A stretch of 64,000 nucleotides of DNA, taken from contig NZ_BJHU01000013.1 in NCBI RefSeq assembly GCF_005405905.1, positions 62,001 to 126,000 on the forward strand, written 5' to 3'. The DNA is from Acidovorax sp. NB1. GTDB lineage: Bacteria > Pseudomonadota > Gammaproteobacteria > Burkholderiales > Burkholderiaceae_C. The position numbers and the translations under genes are program-made. The notes below the pieces were generated by a model. It was not told where the DNA came from and did not search any database. It saw only the letters and a list, made by a program, of their open reading frames with translations. This document shows positions 44,761-53,106 of the stretch, piece after piece (the stretch's first letter is position 1; the number at the start of each line of letters is the position of its first letter).

Positions 44761-45642
44761 ATGACCTTGCCCCTGAACGACCCGGCCTGGCTGGAGCGCA
44801 TGTACAACAACCGTGCGTTGGTTCCTGATCACATGGACTACCTCCAGCGCTGGGCCCGCGATTCTGCGCAGGTCCGCGCGCAGGCGCCATGTGTGCTGGA
44901 TGTGGCGTATGGCACGGGCGCTGGGGAAACCCTGGATATCTTCCCATCCACGCGGGCAGCGGGTGCCCCGGTGCCTGTGCTGGTGTTCATCCACGGTGGC
45001 TATTGGCGGGCTCTGGACAAATCCGACCATTCCTTCATCGCTCCGCCGTTCACCCAGGCGGGCTTCTGTGTGGCGGTGGTCAACTACGCCCTGTGCCCGG
45101 GCACGCCCGAGGCGCCGGTCACGATTCCCCACATCGTGCGGCAGATGGAAAAAGCCGTGGCCTGGGTGGCGCGCCATATCGAGGCCCATGGCGGGGATGC
45201 GCGGCGCATCACGGTGGCCGGGCACTCGGCGGGCGGGCACCTGGCGGCCATGCTGCTGACCAGTGTGTGGCCACTGATCGGCGCGGGTTTGCCGGATGGG
45301 CTGGTGCGCAATGCGCTGTCGATCTCGGGGCTGCATGACCTGGATCCTTTGATGCACACCCCTTTTCTGCAGGAGGCGCTGCACCTGACCGACCAGCATG
45401 TGCTGCAGGACAGTCCCGCGCGCCTGCTGGCGCCCGAGCACGGCATTCTTTACTGCGTGGCGGGCGGGGATGAGAGCGAGGAATTCCACCGCCAGAATGG
45501 CCTGGTGCAGCAGGCCTGGGGTGTGCATTCGGTGCCGCGCTGCCAGGTGCTGCCGGGGCTGCACCATTTCAGCATCCTCGACACCCTGGCGCAGCCCGGC
45601 AAGGACCTGCACCACATGGCGCAGAACCTGCTGCGCATGTAG
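44761..45642 (+). CDS. Alpha/beta hydrolase (kynurenine formamidase-like esterase)
   Basis: A 293-residue cytosolic hydrolase. The oxyanion-hole motif HGGYW is at about residue 78. The nucleophile elbow GHSAGG has Ser156, and DES near ESEEFHRQNG plus GLHHFSILD supply the acid and histidine. The HGGYWR...DKSDHSF pattern resembles the KynB-like/arylformamidase branch, though no kynurenine pathway gene is nearby, so a carboxylesterase role is just as likely. AAGGAGAC sits 8 bases before the ATG. Confidence 0.85.
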   Translation: MTLPLNDPAWLERMYNNRALVPDHMDYLQRWARDSAQVRAQAPCVLDVAYGTGAGETLDIFPSTRAAGAPVPVLVFIHGGYWRALDKSDHSFIAPPFTQAGFCVAVVNYALCPGTPEAPVTIPHIVRQMEKAVAWVARHIEAHGGDARRITVAGHSAGGHLAAMLLTSVWPLIGAGLPDGLVRNALSISGLHDLDPLMHTPFLQEALHLTDQHVLQDSPARLLAPEHGILYCVAGGDESEEFHRQNGLVQQAWGVHSVPRCQVLPGLHHFSILDTLAQPGKDLHHMAQNLLRM

Positions 45643-45697
45643 CCCCTGCCGGCTGCGCGGGCCGTGGCGCGGCGCACGGCCCCGGCTGGCGCAGGCT

Positions 45698-46675
45698 TTA
45701 CATCAGCAGGTGCTCGCCCGCGTTGTCGCCGCCCAGGATCACGTAGTTCACCTTGCGGATGTCCATCAGCTTCTTGCCCCCGGCGTAGCTGATGGAGCTT
45801 TGCACGTCCTGCTCCATCTCGATGAGCGTGTTGGCGAGCTGGCCCTTGATCGGCTCCAGGATGCGCTTGCCTTCGACATGCTTGTACTCGCCCTTGTTGA
45901 AGTCGCTGGCCGAGCCGTAGTACTCCTTGTAGAGCGCCCCATCCACCTCCACCGTCTGGCCGGGCGATTCCTCGTGGCCTGCAAACAGCGAGCCGATCAT
46001 CACCATGCTGGCGCCAAAGCGGATGCTCTTGGCGATGTCGCCATGGCTGCGGATGCCGCCGTCGGCAATGATGGGTTTAGTCGCCACGCGGGCGCACCAC
46101 TTCAGGGCCGACAGTTGCCAGCCGCCGGTGCCAAAACCGGTCTTGAGCTTGGTGATGCACACTTTGCCCGGGCCCACGCCCACCTTGGTGGCGTCTGCGC
46201 CCCAGTTCTCCAGGTCGATGACGGCCTCGGGCGTGGCCACGTTGCCCGCGATCACGAAGGATTGGGGCAGCTTCTCCTTGAGATAGCCGATCATGTTCTT
46301 CACGCTGTCGGCATGGCCGTGGGCGATATCGATGGTGATGTACTCGGGCGTGAGGCCCAGCGCCACCAGTTGGTCCACCGTGTCGTAGTCGGGCTGCTTC
46401 ACGCCCAGCGAGATGGAGGCGTAGCAGCCTTGTGCATGCATGTCCTTCACGAACTGGACGTTGTCCAGGTCAAAGCGGTGCATCACGTAGAAGTAGCCGT
46501 TCTTCGCCATCCAGGTGCAGATTTTTTCGTCCACCACCGTTTTCATGTTGGACGGCACCACGGGCAGGCGGAACGAGCGCCCGCCCAGCTCCACGCTGGC
46601 GTCGCATTCCGAGCGGCTTTCCACCCGGCACTTGCGCGGCAGCAAAAGGATGTTGTCGTAGTCGAAGATTTCCAT
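45698..46675 (-). CDS. guaC: GMP reductase
   Basis: A 325-residue enzyme that converts GMP to IMP with NADPH. The IMPDH/GMPR barrel opens [20 protein letters not shown], and the catalytic cysteine lies in [19 protein letters not shown], the form typical of the bacterial GuaC2 group. [15 protein letters not shown] and [14 protein letters not shown] bind the phosphate. The CBS domains of IMP dehydrogenase are absent, which separates it from GuaB. The start at 46675 is preferred over an earlier Met by family alignment from memory. It forms a single-gene unit. Confidence 0.93.
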   Translation of the reverse strand: MEIFDYDNILLLPRKCRVESRSECDASVELGGRSFRLPVVPSNMKTVVDEKICTWMAKNGYFYVMHRFDLDNVQFVKDMHAQGCYASISLGVKQPDYDTVDQLVALGLTPEYITIDIAHGHADSVKNMIGYLKEKLPQSFVIAGNVATPEAVIDLENWGADATKVGVGPGKVCITKLKTGFGTGGWQLSALKWCARVATKPIIADGGIRSHGDIAKSIRFGASMVMIGSLFAGHEESPGQTVEVDGALYKEYYGSASDFNKGEYKHVEGKRILEPIKGQLANTLIEMEQDVQSSISYAGGKKLMDIRKVNYVILGGDNAGEHLLM

Positions 46676-46802
46676 GAGATTCCAAGCTCCTTTGAAAGGC
46701 GCTGCCAAACCATTTCAGCAGCGTGGGGCGCTTGGCTTGGGACCGGCTTGGTTTGTGGGCGGGGCCGTGGTGGCCGCTCCGAACCCCGCAATGCGCGGGC
46801 AC

Positions 46803-46835
46803 AAAAAACCGGGCGACAAGAAACTTGGGCCCGGT
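46803..46835 (-). terminator. Intrinsic terminator downstream of the exported CxxC protein gene
   Basis: ACCGGGC / GCCCGGT stem read on the minus strand, followed by TTTTTT, 84 bases after the stop at 46919. Confidence 0.8.
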
Positions 46836-46918
46836 GATTGATTCTACCCGCCTGTGCGCCAGACCCTATAACACTGGTGGTATGTGCGGTATCACGGGCA
46901 CCACCGACGCTACCTGCG

Positions 46919-47626
46919 TCATTGGCAGCGAGACTGCGCAGCGGCCACCACGCGGCCCTGGGCGTCCTGCACCCAGCCCACCAGGCGCAGGCGTTCTGGC
47001 TTCGCGCTCTCGGGGATGCGCATTGGGCGCATCTCCTGGTGTTTGAAATGCTCTGCTTTTGATAGCTTCGAGGTGTTTTCCCATGCGCCGTGAAGCATGT
47101 TTCTGACCACATTTCTGGGCGCTGCAGTGCCATCGGTCCCGGCGGGCACGGATTCGACCAGCACCAGGTGAAAGCGCCAGGGGCCCTGCTGCCGGGTGCC
47201 GCGCGCCGGGGTGAAGGTGATGGCTGCGCCCGCATAGTCGTTGAACGTCGGGCCTTGGGCCACGCGCAGCTTCGCAGGGGCCGCTGATTCAAGGGCTGCG
47301 ATGTGCACGTCGGTGCGCGCAGGCACGGGGCGGGCCAGCGTGTCCAGGCGCGCCAGGGCATCGGTGGTGGCGGCGGCCGACAGGGGTGCATCGTCGCCCA
47401 GGGCGCCAGGCACGATCCAGTCCAGCACCACGGCCTGGCCCTGGGCGGAAGGAGCGGGGGCGGCCGGGTCGGTCCAGCAGGCCTCGCAGTCGGCGTTGAT
47501 GAAACGCTCGAACACCACCACGGGCCGGGGCACGCCGTCGCTGCTGCAACTGGCCTGGGCCCAGGCGCCGGGGGCGGAAGAAAGGGCCAGCAGCAGGCTG
47601 GTCAGGGCGGGGGCAATGTTTTTCAT
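46919..47626 (-). CDS. Exported protein with thioredoxin-like CxxC (DUF1223-like)
   Basis: A 235-residue protein with a clear signal peptide (MKNIAPALTSLLLALSSAPGAWA). The mature N-terminus VVVFERFINADCEACWTD places a C-E-A-C pair after the first strand, as in thioredoxin-fold and DUF1223 proteins. The rest has no motif I recognise. The segment HGAWENTSKLSKAEHFKH corresponds to repeat copy H. It is divergent from the UvrD-like helicase gene. The exact family is uncertain; a periplasmic redox role is only suggested. Confidence 0.7.
   Translation of the reverse strand: MKNIAPALTSLLLALSSAPGAWAQASCSSDGVPRPVVVFERFINADCEACWTDPAAPAPSAQGQAVVLDWIVPGALGDDAPLSAAATTDALARLDTLARPVPARTDVHIAALESAAPAKLRVAQGPTFNDYAGAAITFTPARGTRQQGPWRFHLVLVESVPAGTDGTAAPRNVVRNMLHGAWENTSKLSKAEHFKHQEMRPMRIPESAKPERLRLVGWVQDAQGRVVAAAQSRCQ
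47049..47103 (+). repeat. Dispersed palindromic repeat, copy H (inside the CxxC protein gene, antisense)
   Basis: CTGCTTTTGATAGCTTCGAG, CCCATGCGCC, GAAGCATGTTTCTGA. The most diverged copy, accepted because the outer blocks keep order and spacing. Confidence 0.4.
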
Positions 47627-47659
47627 GGGCAGAAGGGGCAGGGGTGGGGGGGCGCTTTC

Positions 47660-47672
47660 TACAATGTCCGGA
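47660..47672 (+). promoter_or_regulatory. -10 element placed for leaderless start of the UvrD-like gene
   Basis: TACAAT followed by only 6 bases before the ATG; no Shine-Dalgarno and no good -35. polA has nearly the same arrangement (ACAATNNCCGGATG). Confidence 0.45.
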
Positions 47673-50125
47673 TGTTCCCACAAGACCTGTTTCCGGGTGC
47701 GCCGTCGCCTTCCCCCGCCGGTGCCGGCCCGGCCCCTTCGCATTTGTCCCCCCTGCTGCAGAACCTGAACGACGAGCAACTCGCCGCCGTCACGCTGCCC
47801 GCAGGCCACGCGCTCATCCTGGCGGGCGCAGGCTCGGGCAAGACCCGGGTGCTCACCACCCGCATTGCCTGGCTGCTGCAAAACGGCCACGCCACGCCCG
47901 GCGGCATCCTGGCCGTGACGTTTACCAACAAGGCCGCCAAGGAGATGGTGGCCCGCCTGTCGGCCATGCTGCCGGTGAATGTGCGCGGCATGTGGATCGG
48001 CACTTTCCACGGCCTGTGCAACCGCCTGCTGCGCGCGCACCACAAGGCGGCGGGGCTGGCGCAGACCTTTCAGATTCTCGACACGCAAGACCAGCTCTCG
48101 GCCATCAAGCGCCTGTGCAAGCAGCACAACGTGGACGATGAGCGCTTTCCGCCCAAGCAGCTTGCTTACTTCATTGCCAACTGCAAGGAAGAGGGCCTGC
48201 GCCCCGCCAACGTGGAGACCCATGACAGCGATGCGCGCAAGAAGGTCGAGATCTACCAGCTGTACGAAGAGCAATGCCAGCGCGAAGGTGTGGTGGACTT
48301 TGGCGAGCTGATGCTGCGCAGCTATGAACTGTTGCGCGACAACGACCCTATCCGCGAGCATTACCAGCGCCGCTTTGCCCACATCCTGGTGGACGAGTTC
48401 CAGGACACCAACAAGCTGCAGTACGCCTGGCTCAAGCAACTGGCGGGCAACGATGTGGGCGGGCGCTACGAGGCGCGCGGCAGCGTGATCGCCGTGGGCG
48501 ACGACGACCAGAGCATCTACGCCTTCCGGGGTGCGCGCGTGGGCAACATGACCGACTTTGTGCGCGAGTTTGATGTGCAGCGCCAGATCAAGCTGGAGCA
48601 GAACTACCGTAGCTACAGCAACATCCTCGACTCGGCCAACCACCTCATCAGCCACAACAGCCGCCGCCTGGGCAAGAACCTGCGCACCACGCAGGGCGCG
48701 GGCGAGCCCGTGCGTGTGTACGAGGCCAGCTCCGACCTGGCCGAGGCGCAGTGGATGGTGGACGAGATCAAGCAGCTGGTGCGCAGCGATGGCTTTGAGC
48801 GCAAAGAGATTGCCGTGCTCTACCGCAGCAATGCGCAAAGCCGGGTGATCGAATCGGCGCTGTTCAATGCCAGCGTGCCCTACCGCGTGTACGGCGGCCT
48901 GCGCTTTTTTGAGCGTGCCGAAATCAAGCACGCGCTGGCGTATTTGCGCCTCTTGGAGAACCCACACGACGACACCAGCTTCATGCGCGTCGTCAACTTC
49001 CCGCCACGCGGCATCGGCGCGCGCAGCATCGAGGTGCTGCAAGACGCCGCCCGCGCCGCAGGCTGCTCGCTGCACGACGCGGTGAGCGCTGTGCCCGGCA
49101 AGGCGGGAGCCAACCTGGGCGCGTTTGTGGCCATGGTTGATGTGCTGCGCGAGCAGACCCAAGGGCTGAACCTGCGCGGCATCATCGAGCAGATGCTCGA
49201 ATCCACGGGGCTGGTGGAGCACTTCCGCACGGAAAAAGAAGGCGCCGACCGCATCGAGAACTTGCAAGAACTCGTCAACGCTGCCGAGAGCTTTGTCACG
49301 CAAGAAGGCTTTGGCCGCGACGCCGTGGCCCTGCCGCTGGATGAGCACGGCACGCCGCTCACCCAAAGTTCCGTCAGCCAGGGGCTGGACCCCAACGCGC
49401 CGGTGCTCGACGAACCTCTCAAGCCAGCCACCCCCGGCATCGTGGACGCCGATACCGGCGAAACCCTCTCGCCGCTGGCCGCGTTCCTCACCCACGCCGC
49501 GCTGGAGGCGGGCGACAACCAGGCCCAGGCCGGGCAGGACGCCGTGCAGCTCATGACCGTGCACGCCAGCAAGGGCCTGGAGTTTGACGGCGTGTTCATC
49601 GGCGGCATGGAAGAGGGCCTGTTCCCGCACGAAAACTCGGCCAACGACCGCGACGGCCTGGAGGAAGAGCGCCGCCTGATGTACGTGGCCATCACCCGCG
49701 CGCGCAAGCGCTTGTATTTGAGCCATTCGCAAACGCGAATGCTGCACGGCCAGACGCGCTACAACATCAAGAGCCGGTTCTTCGACGAGCTGCCCGAAGC
49801 GGCGCTCAAGTGGATCACGCCCAAGCAGCAGGGGTTTGGCTCGTATGCTCCTAATATGGGAGCTTTAAACCCATATGCAGCAGGCGGAAGAGGCAGTTTT
49901 GGCTTGAAGTCAGAGACCTTTGCTAGCCCCCCAGTGCCCGTGCAGAAGGCCGCGCCCTCGCATGGCCTGCGCGTGGGCATCGCCGTGTTCCACACCAAGT
50001 TTGGTGAAGGCAAGGTGCTGGCGATCGAAGGGCAGGGCGACGATGCGCGCGCGCAGGTCAGCTTTCCGCGCCACGGCACGAAGTGGCTGGCGCTGTCGGT
50101 GGCCAAGTTGACGGTGGTGGACTGA
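47672..50125 (+). CDS. uvrD: UvrD/Rep-family DNA helicase
   Basis: An 817-residue SF1A 3'-5' helicase. The order is Q motif LNDEQLAAV, Walker A LAGAGSGKTR, motif Ia TFTNKAAKEM, motif II VDEFQDTNKLQY, motif III AVGDDDQSIYAFRGA, motif IV LEQNYRS, motif V MTVHASKGLEFDGV and motif VI YVAITRARKRL. The C-terminal tail has HTKFGEGKVLAIEGQGDDARA, the Tudor-like end that contacts RNA polymerase in UvrD/PcrA. Repeat copy I lies in the linker just before that tail. Nucleotide-excision repair and replication are the expected roles; whether it is UvrD or Rep by name is a judgement. The next gene starts one base after the stop. Confidence 0.93.
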   Translation: MFPQDLFPGAPSPSPAGAGPAPSHLSPLLQNLNDEQLAAVTLPAGHALILAGAGSGKTRVLTTRIAWLLQNGHATPGGILAVTFTNKAAKEMVARLSAMLPVNVRGMWIGTFHGLCNRLLRAHHKAAGLAQTFQILDTQDQLSAIKRLCKQHNVDDERFPPKQLAYFIANCKEEGLRPANVETHDSDARKKVEIYQLYEEQCQREGVVDFGELMLRSYELLRDNDPIREHYQRRFAHILVDEFQDTNKLQYAWLKQLAGNDVGGRYEARGSVIAVGDDDQSIYAFRGARVGNMTDFVREFDVQRQIKLEQNYRSYSNILDSANHLISHNSRRLGKNLRTTQGAGEPVRVYEASSDLAEAQWMVDEIKQLVRSDGFERKEIAVLYRSNAQSRVIESALFNASVPYRVYGGLRFFERAEIKHALAYLRLLENPHDDTSFMRVVNFPPRGIGARSIEVLQDAARAAGCSLHDAVSAVPGKAGANLGAFVAMVDVLREQTQGLNLRGIIEQMLESTGLVEHFRTEKEGADRIENLQELVNAAESFVTQEGFGRDAVALPLDEHGTPLTQSSVSQGLDPNAPVLDEPLKPATPGIVDADTGETLSPLAAFLTHAALEAGDNQAQAGQDAVQLMTVHASKGLEFDGVFIGGMEEGLFPHENSANDRDGLEEERRLMYVAITRARKRLYLSHSQTRMLHGQTRYNIKSRFFDELPEAALKWITPKQQGFGSYAPNMGALNPYAAGGRGSFGLKSETFASPPVPVQKAAPSHGLRVGIAVFHTKFGEGKVLAIEGQGDDARAQVSFPRHGTKWLALSVAKLTVVD
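49846..49909 (+). repeat. Dispersed palindromic repeat, copy I (inside uvrD, sense)
   Basis: GCTCC-TAATAT-GGGAGC in place of the usual GCTAT/ATAGC arms (compensating changes), then GCAGGCGGAAGAGGC and AGTTTTGGCTTGAAG. Confidence 0.65.
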
Positions 50126-50671
50126 ATGGGCGGGCCCAGCGCACCGGCCTTGGTGGTGCTGGGCGGATTGCCCGGCGTGGGCAAGAGCACCGTGGCCCGC
50201 GCGCTGCTGGCGCAGTGGCAGGCGGTGTACCTGCGCATCGACACCATCGAACAGGCGCTGCGGGATTCCGGCGTCGAGGTTGGCACCGCTGGCTACCGGG
50301 TGGCCTATGCGTTGGCGCGGACCCAGTTGGCGCAAGGCCTGCCGGTGCTGGTGGACGGTGTGAACCCCTTGCCGGTGACGCGCGAGGCCTGGCACAGCGT
50401 GGCCCGTGGCGTGCCGGTGCCGTGGCTGGATGTGGAGGTGGTCTGCTCGGACCTGGCAGAGCACCAGCGCCGCGTCGAGACCCGCAGCAGCGACATTCCC
50501 GGGCTCACGTCGCCCCGCTGGCACGCCGTGCAGCAGCATGACTACGCGCCCTGGCCTGCATCGCAGGCCGCGCGTTGTGTGATGGACACCGCGCGCATGG
50601 CGCCGGAGCAGATTGCTGCCGAGGTGCTGGCTGCGTTGCGGCGGCGCCAGCTGGATCCGTCCGGTGAATAG
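50126..50671 (+). CDS. Small P-loop NTPase / kinase-like protein
   Basis: A 181-residue protein with Walker A GLPGVGKST at residues 14-22. YLRIDTIEQALRDSG and VLVDGVNPLPVTRE follow, an arrangement seen in small-molecule kinases and zeta-toxin-like AAA_33 proteins. No antitoxin-like gene is adjacent, so toxin function is unlikely. The substrate is unknown. It starts directly after the uvrD stop (TGAATG), so it is almost certainly translated from the same message. Confidence 0.8.
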   Translation: MGGPSAPALVVLGGLPGVGKSTVARALLAQWQAVYLRIDTIEQALRDSGVEVGTAGYRVAYALARTQLAQGLPVLVDGVNPLPVTREAWHSVARGVPVPWLDVEVVCSDLAEHQRRVETRSSDIPGLTSPRWHAVQQHDYAPWPASQAARCVMDTARMAPEQIAAEVLAALRRRQLDPSGE

Positions 50672-50799
50672 GTCGCCCGTAGCTCGGGTTCGCTCACGAG
50701 GGCCTGACCTGGCGGAGCACCACGTGGCGTGTGGGCGGTGGTGTCGGGTCACGCTGCGCCAACCCGACCTGCGGGTGCGCAGTACCTGGGTGGGGCTTG

Positions 50800-50866
50800 T
50801 TTGCTTCTCTTTTGATAGCTAATAGCGCTTGTCCATAGCGCGGAGAAGCCTGTTTTTCCTTGAAGT
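50800..50866 (+). repeat. Dispersed palindromic repeat, copy J
   Basis: TTTGCTTCTCTTTTGATAGC, TAATAGCGCTTGTCCATAGC, GCGGAGAAGCCTGTTTTTCC, TTGAAG. Closest of all copies to the inferred consensus; it lies between convergent genes. Confidence 0.85.
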
Positions 50867-50867
50867 T

Positions 50868-52004
50868 TCAGCCTTGCAGCACCACCCAGTGGTTGTCCAG
50901 CCGCGCCCCTTGCAACTCCGCTCCATGCGGATGCGCCAGCGGTGCCGCAACCTGCGCGTTCTGCAGACTGCTTGCCAGGCCGCCTGCCCACAGCGCGCCG
51001 CCGCGCACTGCCAGCGGGCACACCTCGGGCAGCGGGACCAGGCCTTGCCAGTCGCCCTGCAAGGAAAACGTGGCGATGCCATGGGCGCGCGGGCAGCTCA
51101 CGGCCCAGCCGGTGGGGGTGGCGGCCATGCTGCCGCCGTAGCCGCGCAGGCTCGGGGCCGCAGGTTCTGGTGCGGTCACCCTGCGCAGCGCGGTGCCGTC
51201 GAACAGTGCGAGCACGGGCGCCGCATTCTTGACCGCAGGGTTGTCGTGTTCGGCCTGGAGGGCGATGCCCAGGGCGGTGCCGTCGGGGCTCCAGGCCAGG
51301 TGGCGCAGGCTCAGGCGCGGGTCCTGCAGGCGCCATTGGCCCAGCAGGCTGCCGGTGCGGGCATCGAGCCGCACGAGTGACGGGTCCATGCGGCCCAGGT
51401 CGCGTTTGACGCGGCCGGTTTCGGGGGCTGTGGGCACGCCGCCGTTGGCGACGATGAGGGTGGGCGCGCCGCCGTGTGGAGTGCGCAGGTCCCAGATCAG
51501 CTCGTGCGCGTCGATGCCGTGGGTGGGCCAGGCGGCGGCGGTGGCGAGCGTGCGGGCGTCGCGCACCACGATCCAGCTCGCACCCGTCTCGGCATCGGTT
51601 TCGGTGGTGTACAGCCGCTGGCCGTCGGCACTGGCCAGCACATGGCCGTTGAAGGAACGCCCGCCGTCTTGCCACAGCCATTGCGGCTTGGCGCGGCGGT
51701 CGGGATTCCAGCGCACCAGCCAGTCGCCAGGGCGGCGGGCCGTGGCAATCACCGACCCGTCGGGCAACACACACAGGCCATGTGCGCGGGTCGGCACTTC
51801 CAGCACAGCGTGGATCTGCAGCGCCTGCCCGGCGCCGTCTTGCGTGGACAGCACACCGATGTGGAAACTGCCCTGGTGTTCCCACGCGGCCGCCAGGTGC
51901 ACACGATCACCAGTGTTGGCGAAGGCTGCTCTGGGGGCGATCACGCAGGCGCCCAGGCCCGCGAGAGCGGCCAACGCTTGGCGGCGGTACAGGTCAGTCG
52001 CCAT
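50868..52004 (-). CDS. DUF1513 protein (beta-propeller-like), iron operon member
   Basis: A 378-residue exported protein. RRQALAALAGLGACVIAPRAAFA is a signal, possibly Tat-type given the paired arginines. The rest has repeats suggesting a propeller (GHVLASADGQRLYTTETD; LAWSPDGTALGIAL), typical of DUF1513. This family accompanies imelysin and di-heme cytochrome genes in iron-regulated operons; its function is unknown. The start overlaps the end of the imelysin gene by 11 bases. It is the last gene of the operon. Confidence 0.85.
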   Translation of the reverse strand: MATDLYRRQALAALAGLGACVIAPRAAFANTGDRVHLAAAWEHQGSFHIGVLSTQDGAGQALQIHAVLEVPTRAHGLCVLPDGSVIATARRPGDWLVRWNPDRRAKPQWLWQDGGRSFNGHVLASADGQRLYTTETDAETGASWIVVRDARTLATAAAWPTHGIDAHELIWDLRTPHGGAPTLIVANGGVPTAPETGRVKRDLGRMDPSLVRLDARTGSLLGQWRLQDPRLSLRHLAWSPDGTALGIALQAEHDNPAVKNAAPVLALFDGTALRRVTAPEPAAPSLRGYGGSMAATPTGWAVSCPRAHGIATFSLQGDWQGLVPLPEVCPLAVRGGALWAGGLASSLQNAQVAAPLAHPHGAELQGARLDNHWVVLQG

Positions 52005-53106
52005 CGGCGTCCGAGAACCCAATGCTCACCTGCAGCGCGGGCGCCACTTCGGATTCGGCCAGGAACTTCAGCGCGGCCAGGTCGCGCGCGGTTTGCTGGA
52101 TGGCGGCTTTGTCTTTGAGGCCGTTCTTTTGCACCTGCGCCAGCGATGCATCGACCTTGTCCGTGGCCCGGCGCAGCCTGTCGGCCAGCGGGTTCAGGCC
52201 CTTGCCGCGCAGGTACATCTCGAGCGGCACCAGGGCCTCGCCGGCGGCGGGGATGTCGGCGCTGGCGGGCAGGGTGGTCACGCTGCGCAGGCCGTCCCAG
52301 GTAGCGGCCCAGGCGGCCAGCGTGTTGCCGCTGGCGGTGCGGGGGTAGTCGGGCGTGCGAGCGCCAGATCCCGACCCGGCGGCGCGCAGCGGCTTGTCCA
52401 TCTGCGCCCAGCGCAGGCGCTCGATGCCGCCCACCCACTGGTTCACGAATTCGCTGATGGCCTGTGTGGAGCCTTCCTGTTCGTCTTCGGCGCCCCAGTC
52501 GGTCGCGGCGGCGTCGGTAAAGGCCTTGGTGAGCGCCGCCGATTCACGCGCCACGTCCTGCGCCACCTCGTGGGCGTAGCTGCAGGCGGGGCTGCCGGGC
52601 TGGGCCGGGCGTGTCCACAGCAGCCATTCCAGCGCGGGCAGGCCCTTGGCGGGCGTGCCGATGCGCTCGAACGCCCTGGCGCCCTGGGGCTGGGCGGCGA
52701 TGGCCTTGTCGATGAGCACAGGGCGCGTGGGCGCGAAGTCGATGGCGCGCTGGCTGCGGCGGCTGATGACGGGGCCCACGGACACGGCCGCCAACTGCTC
52801 CCACGCGCGGGTTGTGGCCTGCCAGGTGCTGCGTGCTGCGCTCAGCGCGGCCTGGCCGTCCGCCGCCGGTGCCTGGCACAGCGCCGCCACAGTGGGCACC
52901 AGCGTGCGTGCGCTGCGGTCAAAGTCCTGTGCGCGGGGCAGCGCCCAGTGGCCGTAGATGCCTTGCAGCGCGTGCACCGTGTCGTAGAAGGGCACGGCGT
53001 TGCGCTGCCAGGCCGGTGCCGTGGCGGGCACCTGCGCCTGGGCCGCCAGGGGCGCCAGGGCGGCCAGCCAGAGGCTGGTGCGCAGCATGTGTTGAGCGGC
53101 TGTCAT
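51994..53106 (-). CDS. Imelysin-family periplasmic protein
   Basis: A 370-residue exported protein with a signal peptide (MLRTSLWLAALAPLAAQAQ) and a mainly helical mature part of imelysin type (WQATTRAWEQLAAVSVGPV; RAIDFAPTRP). The GxHxxE motif of classical imelysins is here GLPALEWLLW: histidine is replaced by proline while the glutamate remains. It may be the EfeO-like partner rather than the metal-binding member. The ATG overlaps the stop of the di-heme gene by four bases. A periplasmic iron-uptake role is inferred from operon and Fur box. Confidence 0.87.
   Translation of the reverse strand: MTAAQHMLRTSLWLAALAPLAAQAQVPATAPAWQRNAVPFYDTVHALQGIYGHWALPRAQDFDRSARTLVPTVAALCQAPAADGQAALSAARSTWQATTRAWEQLAAVSVGPVISRRSQRAIDFAPTRPVLIDKAIAAQPQGARAFERIGTPAKGLPALEWLLWTRPAQPGSPACSYAHEVAQDVARESAALTKAFTDAAATDWGAEDEQEGSTQAISEFVNQWVGGIERLRWAQMDKPLRAAGSGSGARTPDYPRTASGNTLAAWAATWDGLRSVTTLPASADIPAAGEALVPLEMYLRGKGLNPLADRLRRATDKVDASLAQVQKNGLKDKAAIQQTARDLAALKFLAESEVAPALQVSIGFSDADGD

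Noticed and set aside
46919-49747. A 942-codon minus-strand frame spanning the uvrD gene
   Set aside because: It is the GC-driven antisense shadow of uvrD; only its last 235 codons (from 47626) form a real gene with a signal peptide.
50126-50671. Zeta-toxin-like toxin of a toxin-antitoxin pair
   Set aside because: No small antitoxin gene beside it and it is coupled to uvrD; a small-molecule kinase is more likely.
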